A program made the translations under genes and the position numbers. The notes under the pieces are model-generated. The model did no database searches. It saw nothing but the letters and a program-made list of their open reading frames with translations, and was not told where the DNA came from. Positions 8,218-16,764 of a stretch of 64,000 nucleotides of DNA are shown in pieces. The stretch's first letter is position 1, and each line of letters starts with the position of its first letter. Location of the stretch: NCBI GenBank assembly GCA_965662775.1, contig CBFIIW010000005.1, forward strand, positions 66,951-130,950, read 5' to 3'. Source of the stretch: UBA7985 sp002690455 (lineage in GTDB: Bacteria; Pseudomonadota; Alphaproteobacteria; UBA7985).

Positions 8218-10158
8218 TCAGAACTGCAGCCGATGATCCGCAAAGTTGGGCCACAGGCCCTTTTCCTGTGCTAACCGCTCAACGCCCCGTTGCAGGTTCG
8301 GGTCAAGGTCGGCCTGATGGATGCCAGTGTTGACCAGAAGCACATCAATCCCCGCCGCCCGCGCGCCGGCAACGTCAGTGGTAAAACTGTCGCCGATGGC
8401 GAGCACCTGTTGTCGCTGCAGACGCATGGCTCCACGGGCTGCCCGATAAACATCCGGAAACGGTTTACCGTGCCACTGTACCGCGCCACCGTCGGCTTCG
8501 TACCATTCGGCCAGTGACCCAGCACACAGTTCCTTCGTCGTTCCCCGCATCACCACCCGGTCGGGGTTGGCGCAGACCATGGGGAGGCCCGCATCACCGG
8601 CTTCGCGCAGCAGCGGGATCCATTCATTGAGATCAGTGCTGGCCTCGGGCCCGGTGTTGAGAATCCAGTCAGCACGCCGCCCCTCAGGGCTGATGATCGC
8701 GTCCTGAAAGCTGAAATCAAGGCCTTCGCGCATGTTGGCGTCTTTTTCGCCTGCACCGAGATGGAAGCAGACCGGGCCAAGGTCACGATAAAAGGGCAGG
8801 CTGCGAGCCTTCAGCCCCTGCCAACTTTCCTCACCGCTGGAAACAATACCGTCGTAAGCGGCTCGCGGCAGCCCCAGCCTGTCCAACATGATCTGGACGG
8901 AAGCCGCACGCCGGGGCGCGTTGGAGAGAAACTGTACCTGAACACCTCGAATCCGCGCCTGCATCAGCGCATCAAGCGCTTCCGGGAAAAGCGCTTCTCC
9001 GTTGTGCATGACCCCCCAAAGGTCAACGATAAGGCCCCGGTAACCATGCAGGTCTAGCAGGCGACCAAGCCCCGTGGTGAAGCGTGTGCCCGGGCCCAAA
9101 TTTTCACCCTGTTTTCGTCGTGGACGCCGTGGTGGCGTTGCTGACAACGCTTCTGCAAGCGGTTGGACCAATCCTGGCCCACCGTAGATCAGGCCAGTGT
9201 ATAGTTGCACCAGATCTGCGCCGTGGCGGCGCTTTTCCTCGGCCTGTGCGGGCGAGCCAACACCGCCGGTACCGAAGATAACAAGGCGATCGTCCGCCTG
9301 CTCTCGGATGTTGGCAAGCACTTGAGTGGCGCGCTCGAACAGCGGCTGGCCGGAGAGGCCACCGGTCTCAGCCTGCGCAGGGCCGCGGAGTCCAGTGGGG
9401 CGCTGGATCGTGGTGTTCGTGGCGATCAGGCCCTCGATCCCGCGATCGATTGACAGATCGACGATGGACGCGACATCTGCGTCTGCAAGATCGGGGGCAA
9501 TCTTCAGCAGAAGCGGGGTGGGAGGACCTTTGACACGCGCGTCGAGCGCAAGATCCAGGATCCGCGCGAGAGCGTCGATGGTTTGGTGGTCGCGAAGGCC
9601 GGGCGTGTTCGGGCTGGAGACATTGATAACCAAGTAGTCGGCGATATCTGCGAACCGACGGACGCCAAAGGCGAAGTCCTGCGGTATGTTCTCAGACGTT
9701 TTGTTGGCGCCTAGATTGACCCCAAGCAGGGCGGGGCGCTGCTCCGGCCGGAGCGCGTCGAGGTTGCGCCGGACAAGGTCATGACCACCAGAATTGAAGC
9801 CGTACCGGTTAACCACGGCGCGATCAGCGGGGAGGCGAAACACCCGCGGGCGCGGGTTACCGGGCTGCGGCAAAGGGGTTACGGAGCCGACTTCGACGGC
9901 GCCAAACCCAAGGGCTGCGAGCGCTGGGACGGCTTCTGCATTTTTGTCAAAACCGGCTGCCAATCCGAGGCGGTTGGGAAGGGTCTTGCCGAACAAGCGG
10001 ATGACGCCAGCATGATCCGTATCAGGACCTGAGGCTTCGACTCGCTCCTGTGTGAAACGGGGATGCAAGCCCAGACGCAGGCCGAGCAGGGTTAGCCGAT
10101 GCGCGGTTTCCGGATCTACAAGCCTCAATATTTGAGGGGTGAATGTCCACAGAGACAT
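8218..10158 (-). CDS. pyrD: Dihydroorotate dehydrogenase (quinone) fused to a class IIA HAD phosphatase
   Basis: One uninterrupted 646-residue frame carries two enzymes. Residues 1-338 are a full class 2 PyrD, which oxidises dihydroorotate to orotate with quinone as acceptor: FMN-site segment GLAAGFDKNAE, catalytic-serine segment NVSSPNTPGLRD (179-190), IATNTTIQRP, GTGGVGS and LYTGLIYGGP. A basic linker (PPRRPRRK, 342-349) leads to a HAD-like domain at about 363-646. It has motif I IVDLWGVMHNG (Asp379 nucleophile position), motif II LSNAPRRA, motif III lysine in HGKPFPD (Lys565) and motif IV AIGDSFTTDVAGA. This second domain matches the NagD-like HAD-IIA group. The two are normally separate genes. 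I see no stop or frame change at the junction. The DUF952 gene 3 nt upstream is a familiar pyrD neighbour. Confidence 0.93.
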   Translation of the reverse strand: MSLWTFTPQILRLVDPETAHRLTLLGLRLGLHPRFTQERVEASGPDTDHAGVIRLFGKTLPNRLGLAAGFDKNAEAVPALAALGFGAVEVGSVTPLPQPGNPRPRVFRLPADRAVVNRYGFNSGGHDLVRRNLDALRPEQRPALLGVNLGANKTSENIPQDFAFGVRRFADIADYLVINVSSPNTPGLRDHQTIDALARILDLALDARVKGPPTPLLLKIAPDLADADVASIVDLSIDRGIEGLIATNTTIQRPTGLRGPAQAETGGLSGQPLFERATQVLANIREQADDRLVIFGTGGVGSPAQAEEKRRHGADLVQLYTGLIYGGPGLVQPLAEALSATPPRRPRRKQGENLGPGTRFTTGLGRLLDLHGYRGLIVDLWGVMHNGEALFPEALDALMQARIRGVQVQFLSNAPRRAASVQIMLDRLGLPRAAYDGIVSSGEESWQGLKARSLPFYRDLGPVCFHLGAGEKDANMREGLDFSFQDAIISPEGRRADWILNTGPEASTDLNEWIPLLREAGDAGLPMVCANPDRVVMRGTTKELCAGSLAEWYEADGGAVQWHGKPFPDVYRAARGAMRLQRQQVLAIGDSFTTDVAGARAAGIDVLLVNTGIHQADLDPNLQRGVERLAQEKGLWPNFADHRLQF

Positions 10159-10161
10159 GAA

Positions 10162-10509
10162 TCAGTCCAGTCTCTCTGGGAAAATGTGTCTCCCGCGCAC
10201 ATCCAGTGGTAACGGCACGGTCCAAAGGGCCTCGGCAGGGCTTAACGCGCGGTACAGGTGCGGGAAGGCAATGCCATCGCGGGAGGCCTCCCACTTCAGC
10301 GCTGGACCCAGCGCGTCAGCGGCGCAGCATACCAGCAGCAGATCGCTCTGCCCGGCTCGGTGTTTGGCTGCAGAACCGGCGATAAGGGCGCCAGTCGAGA
10401 AATGGATGAAGCCATCCCGCCGATCATCGGCCGACCCGATATAGCTGCCTCTCTCGACGGCGGTCGCCCAGTCGCTCTTGTGCGCCATGTGGTAGATGAG
10501 GGCGGTCAA
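10162..10509 (-). CDS. DUF952 family protein
   Basis: This 115-residue cytoplasmic protein has the DUF952 pattern: IYHMAHKSDWATA at the start, then SADDRRDGFIHFST and the C-terminal segment FPHLYRALSP...VRGRHIFP. The family is widespread in alphaproteobacteria, often beside pyrD, and has no established biochemical function. The gene overlaps the end of lysS by 4 nt and is 3 nt from the pyrD-HAD start, so lysS, this gene and pyrD-HAD are likely one transcript. The family call is strong; a role cannot be read from the sequence. Confidence 0.85.
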   Translation of the reverse strand: MTALIYHMAHKSDWATAVERGSYIGSADDRRDGFIHFSTGALIAGSAAKHRAGQSDLLLVCCAADALGPALKWEASRDGIAFPHLYRALSPAEALWTVPLPLDVRGRHIFPERLD

Positions 10510-12110
10510 CGGGTTGCGCCGGCCGCCAGTTCACCGCGGATCCCTTGCTGAAGGAGAGAGCGGGTTTCAGCCACGCCATAGAGGGCAATGAAAGAACCGA
10601 AGCGTGGACCCTGATCCTGTCCGAGCAGCACCTGATACAAGGCCTGAAACCATTCGCGCAGGTTCTCGTAACCCGCGGCTTTTCCGACGGTAAATACGGC
10701 AGTCTGGAGGTCTTCGACTGAAGCATTCTTCCCTTCGAAGCCTGCGAGCGCCGTATCGAGTTCGGTGAAAGCGGCGGACTCAGCCTGCGTCGGCGTGCGG
10801 TAGGATTTCGTGGGTGCCACCCGGTCCCGATAGTACGAAACTGCGTGGTCAACGAGTTTGGCAAGGAAGGGGGTCGTCTCCGGCCCCGCTTTCGGGCGGT
10901 AGCGCTGAATGAACGCCCAAAGCACAGCGGGGTCATTGGCGTTTACAACTGAAGCGAGGTTAAGCAGCATGCCAAAGGAGACACCGTCTTCGGCTGCGGG
11001 TACTCGGTCTTGCCCGTGGATGTGCCATGCGGGGTTTTCTAGCTTCTTCTCGCCAGCCTCACTCGGGAATTTTTCGAGGAAAGTGACGTAATCATCAACC
11101 GCCTTCGGGATGACGTCGAAATGAAGCTTTTTCGCCGCGCGGGGGCGTTGGAACATATACAATGACAGGGATTCTGCTGGTCCGTAGTCGAGCCACTCCT
11201 CGATGGACAGGCCGTTGCCCTTGGATTTGGAGATCTTCTGGCCCTGCTCATCGAGGAACAGTTCGTAGGAAAAGCCCTCTGGTGCGGGGCCACCCAGCGC
11301 ACTGGTGATTCTGGCGGCGATTTTGGCGCTGTCGATCAGATCCTTTCCATACATTTCGTAGTCGACCTGCAGGGCATACCAGCGCAGAGCCCAGTCGGGT
11401 TTCCACTGAACTTTGCAAGATCCGCCGGTGACCGACTGCGTGATGTCGTCGCCAGTTTCGGGCTCGCGATAAGTGATGGTGCCAGCACTTGCATTAAGGC
11501 TCAGCATCGGCACTTGCAGCACCTTACCGCTGACGGGCGAGATGGGCAGGAAGGGCGAATAGGTCGCCTTTCGCTCGCCTCCAAGGGTCGGGAGCATGAT
11601 TCCCATGACTTTTTCGTAGATTTCGGCCATCCGCACCAAAGCCTCGTCGAATTCGCCAGACTGGTAGGTTTCAGTGGAGGATTTAAACTCGTAATCAAAC
11701 CCGAAGCTGTCGAGGAAACGCTGCAGCCGTCGGTTATTCTGAGCGGCGAACGACGCTTCCTCTCCGAAGGGGTCCGGCACCTGTGTAAGCGGTTTGTCGA
11801 GTGCTTTGGCCAGCATCGCCTGATTTGGGACATTAGTGGGCACTTTCCGCAGCCCATCCATGTCGTCAGAAAAGGCGACCAGCTTGGTCGGGATATCGGG
11901 GCACAGAGCTTCGAAGGCGCGCTTGACCATCGTTGTACGTGCAACTTCACCGAAAGTGCCAAGGTGCGGTAACCCGGAAGGACCATAGCCGGTTTCAAAG
12001 AGGACGTACCCCTTGGTGGGCGCCTTGCCATTCAGCCGTTTCTTGAGCTTCTTTGCTTCTTCGAAGGGCCAGGCACGGGCGGCGTCGGCGAGCTGGGGGA
12101 TCGCTGTCAT
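10506..12110 (-). CDS. lysK: Lysyl-tRNA synthetase, class I
   Basis: This enzyme charges tRNA-Lys with lysine. It is the archaeal-type class I enzyme, not the class II LysS of E. coli: 534 residues with the HIGH-type motif in GPSGLPHLGT near the N-terminus, the KMSKS equivalent KISKSKGN, and the C-terminal anticodon-binding cage. Class I enzymes occur in many alphaproteobacteria. The start ATG at 12110 gives MTAIPQLADAARAWPF, the usual family start. It is the first gene of a probable operon with the DUF952 and pyrD-HAD genes. Confidence 0.95.
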   Translation of the reverse strand: MTAIPQLADAARAWPFEEAKKLKKRLNGKAPTKGYVLFETGYGPSGLPHLGTFGEVARTTMVKRAFEALCPDIPTKLVAFSDDMDGLRKVPTNVPNQAMLAKALDKPLTQVPDPFGEEASFAAQNNRRLQRFLDSFGFDYEFKSSTETYQSGEFDEALVRMAEIYEKVMGIMLPTLGGERKATYSPFLPISPVSGKVLQVPMLSLNASAGTITYREPETGDDITQSVTGGSCKVQWKPDWALRWYALQVDYEMYGKDLIDSAKIAARITSALGGPAPEGFSYELFLDEQGQKISKSKGNGLSIEEWLDYGPAESLSLYMFQRPRAAKKLHFDVIPKAVDDYVTFLEKFPSEAGEKKLENPAWHIHGQDRVPAAEDGVSFGMLLNLASVVNANDPAVLWAFIQRYRPKAGPETTPFLAKLVDHAVSYYRDRVAPTKSYRTPTQAESAAFTELDTALAGFEGKNASVEDLQTAVFTVGKAAGYENLREWFQALYQVLLGQDQGPRFGSFIALYGVAETRSLLQQGIRGELAAGATR

Positions 12111-12580
12111 GGACTTGGTTTTCCTGCACGATTGGACCTGCGGGATCTTTTAGTCGCTTTGGCCGGCCGACAAAATTCCACAAAGCTGCATGGCCGACCA
12201 AACAAGCGTGAAAATTATCTGGGCCGATTGCGCGTGGGAGGGCCGAAGGCCGCGAAGCGGCCAAGGTCCGAGCGCGCCACTATTCATGTTTCGGCTGACA
12301 CTGAGCTTGAATGTCGCGATGTTCGTCTGGCAGCGTTTGTCCTGAGCCAGTCATCGCCCCTGTGATCGGGGAGGAGCCCCGCCATGAGACAGGGTTGCGC
12401 CCGGTCGGCTACCGCCTCCGATCAACAAAAACCACCAACCCAGCGAACCCCTTTCGACAAAACATTGGAATAGCGTCACGCCAAAGCAAAGCGAGTCGAG
12501 GCGAGGCGAGGCATGTCCGGTGAGTTGCGCGGGAGAGATTTGTAAGCCGCGAAGCGGCGTCAAATCGAGCATGCAACCCT
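12111..12580. other. Intergenic region with two related GC hairpins
   Basis: This 470-nt gap lies between the ftsK stop and the lysK start, both on the minus strand, so it must hold the lysK promoter and the ftsK 3' end. I see no convincing gene; a 77-codon plus-strand frame has no recognisable features. Two hairpins share the core CCGCGAAGCGG: GGCCGC-GAA-GCGGCC at 12248-12262 and GCCGC-GAA-GCGGC at 12546-12558. The second lies just downstream of ftsK but has no T-run. A stretch rich in GCGAG repeats precedes it (about 12490-12515). Confidence 0.5.
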
Positions 12581-15500
12581 TTAGTCTATATAGATTTCTC
12601 GCTTTCCGGTTTTGTCGGGCGGCCCAACCATTCCTTCTTGCTCCATACGCTCGATCAGCCGGGCTGCACGATTGTAACCAATCGATAATTTCCGCTGGAT
12701 GTAAGACGTGCTGGCACGCTTGTCGTTGGTCACAACCTGCACCGCCTGCTGGTACAAGTCGCCATCTGCGTCGACTTCCTCGCCAGCGCCGAACATCTCA
12801 GCCTGGTCCTCATCACCAATGAAGCCGACTGGATCATTTGTTAGCGAGTCAACAAAATCGGGCTCTCCCTGATTTCGCAGATGCTGCACCACAGCCTGCA
12901 CCTCTTCTGTGCTAACGAAGGCAGAGTGCACCCGGGAGGGACGGCGTCCTTCGGAGCTGAATAGCATGTCGCCAACCCGCAGCAGCTGCTCCGCACCCGG
13001 CTCGTCAAGGATTGTACGACTGTCAATCTTGGTGCGGACGTAGAGGGAGATCCGGCTTGGAATGTTGGCCTTGATCGTCCCGGTGATCACGTCCACCGAC
13101 GGCCGCTGCGTCGCCGTGATCACATGGATTCCAGCGGCGCGACCCATTTGGGTGAGACGCTGCAGCGACGATTCGATATCCTTTTTCGCCAGCTCCATCA
13201 AATCAGCCAGCTCGTCAACGATGAGCACAATGTATGGCATCGGCTTTAACGGCAGCTCTCGCTCTTCATATTCAGGCTGGCCTGTATCTGGATCAAATCC
13301 AGTCTGTACGCGCTGGATTATCGCCTCGCCGTCTGCCAGTGCACGGTCGATCCGCTCGTTGTAATCAAGGATGCCCCGCACCTCGAGCTTCATCATGGTC
13401 TCGTAGCGGTCTTCCATCTCCCGCACGGCCCACTTGAGCGCCACGATCGCGCGTCGCGGGTCAGTCACGACCGGCGATAGCAGATGCGGTATCCGGTCAT
13501 AGAGCGATAGCTCCAGCATTTTTGGATCGATCATGATGAGCTTCAGCCGCTCGGGCGAAAGCGCGTAGAGCAGAGAAAGAATCATGCCGTTGATCGACAC
13601 CGACTTACCTGAACCTGTCGTACCAGCGATCAGCAGGTGCGGGGCGCGGGCCAGATCTGCCACTGTCGGATTGCCGGCAATGTCGATCCCCAGCGCCAGT
13701 GGTAACCGAGCCTGAGACTGAGCGAAGGCATCACTGTCAATAATCTGACGCAGGTTAACCGGCGTCCGTGTCTCGTTAGGCAGCTCGATCCCAATCACCG
13801 AGGTCCCGGGGACTACTGCAATCCGCGTGGAGTGCGCCGCCATGGCGCGCTTTATGTCATCTGCGAGCGATACAACCCGCGCAATCCGCTGTCCTGGAGC
13901 GGGTGCAAATTCGAACAGTGTGACCACTGGTCCAGGCCGGGCGTTGACAACGCGACCCTTGATCTTGAACTCGTCGAGCGCCTGCTCCAGTTGCTCGATC
14001 CGCTCTTCCAGTTCGTGGGCCTGTACACCCTTTTGCTCAACGTCTTCAGGGTAGACAAGCAGGTCGACTTTTGGCGCCTGAAACGGCCCGGCGTAAGCTG
14101 GCTGAGGATTGGTCGCCGGAACCCCGATCCGCGTAACGCGGCGCGGCGTTTCCTTCAAAGCGGCCGTCATGTGTTTCACAGCGGCCGAAGCGGAACCCTG
14201 GCCAGAAGCCGGATTATCCGTCACATTCGGGGTATCGATCGAGGCCGGTTCAGGGACAAATGTGGGTGCCACAGCACCATCCAAAGCCGATCCGTCGTCC
14301 AAGTCATCGCCGGGCACACGGTCATAAAGGTTGGTGTTCCCATCGATAAATGGATGATCGGCGGGATTGGGCGCGAGGTTTTTCAGCCACGGGTCCGCGA
14401 CTGCTGGACGGGGGGCGGTATTCGGTTTGAGAAAGGACCACGCGGGCGTGACCGTGTCAGCAGCGTCTAGCTCAACCCCGTAAGTGGTCTGCCCATAGGG
14501 TCTGCCAGCATGGTCAAAGCTGCCTTCACGTTGGTCTTCATCGTCGTCATAGAGGGCCAGGGATCCCTTCGGAGGTGCGGTGTCAATGGTGAAGTCATCG
14601 CGCTCTGAATCAGGAACGTAAACAGTGTCGGACTCGGCAAGGCGCACCCGAACCGCTGCTGGATCAGAATAGACCTCTTGCACCTCTTGGTCGCCGAACG
14701 AAGGCTCTCTGGGAACTGCAAGCGCAAACTGGCCAACCGGAGGCCTGTTCCCCTCTTCCACCAGGCCGCGCCCCAAGGCGGGATCAAAGCCACGATTAAG
14801 ACTGGCATCATGCCCGGGATCAATGGTCCGATCAAATCCAAGGTCAGAATCAGCGCCGGCCGCTGTTGGGGACTGGCCAAACGCCGACTTATGTCCTGCT
14901 CTGGCCTGCGCTGATAACCCAACCGGACCCGCGTCCGTCCAGGGTTGAGCACCAAAGCCGTATGCGCCGTCCTCGCTACGCCATGCCGGATCGCCATGGC
15001 GACTCAGACCCGCCGTCGCACCGTCGCCACGTTGACGACCCGCTATGGTGTTGTCAGGAGAAGCGACCGCCGCACCAGAAGCGCGTAGCCGGTCACGGTT
15101 CGGTCGCTCACCCAGAGACGGCATCAGATTGCGCTCCAGCCCTAAGGCGAAGATCATCCCCACCGCACCGCCGACAAAGCAGACCACTGTGCTCAAGGCC
15201 TTAGGCAGGAACAGCCAGCGTTGGAGGTTTTCCAGCACAAGTAAACCACCGGCACCACCGGCACTAGACGGCTTGGTCCAGTCCGATTGAAAGGGGAGCG
15301 AGGAAAGCACAGCCGCCAGCATAAGCAAGGCCGGAAGTGCAATCAGGAGACGGAGCAGGACAAAGCGGCGCTCCATCCGAAACAGGGTAACTACGGCCCA
15401 GTTGAGCAGAAGCAGAGGCACGAGGTAAGCCGTTGCACCAACACTCTGGAGCAGAAGATCAGCCCAGAAAGCCCCCGGACGGCCGACCCAATTCTGGGCC

Positions 15501-15736
15501 GCCCGCGCCGTTGCAGTATTCAGCGATGGATCGTTTGCATTGAACGTCAGCAGCGCCAGTGTGGTAGCGAGCGCGAGGGCGGCCAACGCGAGCCCCACGA
15601 GCTGCATCAATCGCTCTCGCGCCTGCGACCCAGTTCCGGTGGGCAGCAGCCCTTGAGGCATCAAGCGACGGTAAAAGCGGAACATACCCCGGCGGCGACG
15701 GTCAGGACGGTTCTCGGGCGACAGCGAAAAGGACAT
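12581..15736 (-). CDS. ftsK: DNA translocase FtsK
   Basis: FtsK is the septal DNA pump that clears and aligns chromosome termini at division. The start is placed at ATG 15736 (AGAGG upstream), giving 1051 residues; longer in-frame starts add an unlikely N-terminus. Four to five hydrophobic segments lie in about the first 200 residues, followed by a long disordered linker rich in Asp, Gly and Pro. The beta/alpha motor follows, with Walker A in GTTGSGKSVSINGM near residue 707 and LIMIDPKMLELS downstream. The C-terminal gamma winged helix (ASTSYIQRKLSIGYNRAARL) reads the KOPS orientation signals. Family and full length are clear. Confidence 0.95.
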   Translation of the reverse strand: MSFSLSPENRPDRRRRGMFRFYRRLMPQGLLPTGTGSQARERLMQLVGLALAALALATTLALLTFNANDPSLNTATARAAQNWVGRPGAFWADLLLQSVGATAYLVPLLLLNWAVVTLFRMERRFVLLRLLIALPALLMLAAVLSSLPFQSDWTKPSSAGGAGGLLVLENLQRWLFLPKALSTVVCFVGGAVGMIFALGLERNLMPSLGERPNRDRLRASGAAVASPDNTIAGRQRGDGATAGLSRHGDPAWRSEDGAYGFGAQPWTDAGPVGLSAQARAGHKSAFGQSPTAAGADSDLGFDRTIDPGHDASLNRGFDPALGRGLVEEGNRPPVGQFALAVPREPSFGDQEVQEVYSDPAAVRVRLAESDTVYVPDSERDDFTIDTAPPKGSLALYDDDEDQREGSFDHAGRPYGQTTYGVELDAADTVTPAWSFLKPNTAPRPAVADPWLKNLAPNPADHPFIDGNTNLYDRVPGDDLDDGSALDGAVAPTFVPEPASIDTPNVTDNPASGQGSASAAVKHMTAALKETPRRVTRIGVPATNPQPAYAGPFQAPKVDLLVYPEDVEQKGVQAHELEERIEQLEQALDEFKIKGRVVNARPGPVVTLFEFAPAPGQRIARVVSLADDIKRAMAAHSTRIAVVPGTSVIGIELPNETRTPVNLRQIIDSDAFAQSQARLPLALGIDIAGNPTVADLARAPHLLIAGTTGSGKSVSINGMILSLLYALSPERLKLIMIDPKMLELSLYDRIPHLLSPVVTDPRRAIVALKWAVREMEDRYETMMKLEVRGILDYNERIDRALADGEAIIQRVQTGFDPDTGQPEYEERELPLKPMPYIVLIVDELADLMELAKKDIESSLQRLTQMGRAAGIHVITATQRPSVDVITGTIKANIPSRISLYVRTKIDSRTILDEPGAEQLLRVGDMLFSSEGRRPSRVHSAFVSTEEVQAVVQHLRNQGEPDFVDSLTNDPVGFIGDEDQAEMFGAGEEVDADGDLYQQAVQVVTNDKRASTSYIQRKLSIGYNRAARLIERMEQEGMVGPPDKTGKREIYID

Positions 15737-15910
15737 CGGGCCTCTGACAAAAAAATGCATAAAATGACCAGCGAAGCAGGACCAGTCGGGACAAAAAGGT
15801 CCAACACCCACAACGCATAAAACGAATTACTATAACTTTACGCGACGGAGCGCTGTTTATCAATGGCTTGGCCCCGATTCTTCGATCAATTCCTGCGATT
15901 TCTTGCCCAT

Positions 15911-15950
15911 ACAACAAAAAAGCCGGTGATCACCCAAGGATCACCGGCTT
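15911..15950 (-). terminator. Rho-independent terminator of the P-II gene
   Basis: A perfect 10-bp stem, GCCGGTGATC (15922-15931) and GATCACCGGC (15939-15948), has a 7-nt loop. It is extended by AA/TT pairs and, read on the minus strand, is followed by a TTTTTTGTTG tract. It sits 35 nt past the P-II stop codon, so it should end that transcript before ftsK. Confidence 0.88.
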
Positions 15951-15984
15951 CAAAAGTCGCCGTTTCCAGCGATTGGAAGGAGGA

Positions 15985-16323
15985 TCAGAGCGCAGCGGCG
16001 TCGGTTTCTCCCGTGCGAATGCGAAGGGCCTGCTCAAGGTCAATGACGAAAACCTTGCCATCACCTATCGCGCCTGTGTTGGCAGCGGTTTGAATCGCCT
16101 CGACCACAGCTTCTACTTTGTCGCCCGGCACAGCCAGCTCGATCTTCACCTTGGGCAAGAAATTTACGGTGTACTCAGCGCCCCGGTAAATTTCCGTGTG
16201 GCCTTTCTGGCGACCATAGCCTTTGACCTCAGTGGCGGTCAGGCCTTCGATGCCGAGTTCTGTCAACTTGTCGCGGACAGGTTCCAGCTTGGACGGTTTA
16301 ATTACAGCGACAACCCATTTCAT
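15985..16323 (-). CDS. Nitrogen regulatory protein P-II (GlnB/GlnK family)
   Basis: P-II proteins sense 2-oxoglutarate and ATP/ADP and are uridylylated at a T-loop tyrosine to signal nitrogen status. This one has 112 residues starting at ATG 16323 (MKWVVAVIKPSKL), with GGGAAAG upstream. The T-loop GYGRQKGHTEIYRGAEY carries the modifiable Tyr, and the C-terminal signature DGKVFVIDLEQALRIRTGE is intact. The sequence is closer to the GlnK type, yet no amtB ammonium channel gene follows: a strong terminator and then ftsK come next. A long leader precedes it. The family is certain; the choice between GlnB and GlnK is not. Confidence 0.94.
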   Translation of the reverse strand: MKWVVAVIKPSKLEPVRDKLTELGIEGLTATEVKGYGRQKGHTEIYRGAEYTVNFLPKVKIELAVPGDKVEAVVEAIQTAANTGAIGDGKVFVIDLEQALRIRTGETDAAAL

Positions 16324-16764
16324 AAGCTTTCCCAATCGTTCTTTATCTGTTTGTTGTTTGTTGTTCTGTCGTGTGCGGACCGATGGCGACGAACCGCTGC
16401 CCGGCACCAGAACCCGGTGTGGTGCGCAGAGGGGGAGGATCGCCACGCACGACACCGGATCCAAAGCCGAAATTCTATGTCCATGCACCGTCAGGAGGCA
16501 TTGGGCAGAGACAAGAATTGCCATAGAAACTGTTCCAAATAGTGTGCCAGTTTCTGAATTTCTAAAAAAACTATATATACCAATGTCTTGAGGGTTCTTC
16601 CACTCGTCCAGCTCAACCATAAATTTGATCAAACCCGCCTGTTTTTTAGTCATTGCTCAAAGGCTATGCAGTCCTGTGTGACGCCATAGCCTCCTGATTT
16701 TCCGCCGTTGATCCCTATGTTAATCTTGCATCCACAGAGTCGTTTCCGAAAGATCCTATCTTCA
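16324..16764. other. Divergent regulatory gap between the P-II and ubiH-type genes
   Basis: These 441 nt separate two divergent genes. I see no credible coding sequence: a longer frame running into the P-II gene has no family-like residues. The P-II leader would be over 200 nt if transcription begins at the sigma-54-like element noted at 16534-16549. A 17-mer at 16484-16500 (TGCACC-N5-GAGGCA) resembles an NtrC site with two mismatches. An AT-rich tract lies at about 16555-16585. Confidence 0.4.
16534..16549 (-). promoter_or_regulatory. Possible sigma-54 (-24/-12) promoter of the P-II gene
   Basis: Read on the minus strand the element is TGGCACACTATTTGGA. The TGGCAC box is perfect and correctly spaced from TTGGA, which differs from the TTGCA consensus at the normally conserved C. 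P-II genes are often NtrC/sigma-54 controlled, which makes the site plausible, but the mismatch and its distance of about 210 nt from the start codon keep confidence low. Confidence 0.3.

Noticed and set aside
15287..15820. A 177-codon plus-strand frame overlapping ftsK on the other strand
   Set aside because: It is a shadow of ftsK: charged, low-complexity sequence with no family pattern, and ftsK is intact beneath it.
16484..16500. TGCACC-N5-GAGGCA as an NtrC site for the P-II gene
   Set aside because: Two mismatches to the consensus, and it would lie downstream of the candidate sigma-54 promoter; not listed as a feature.
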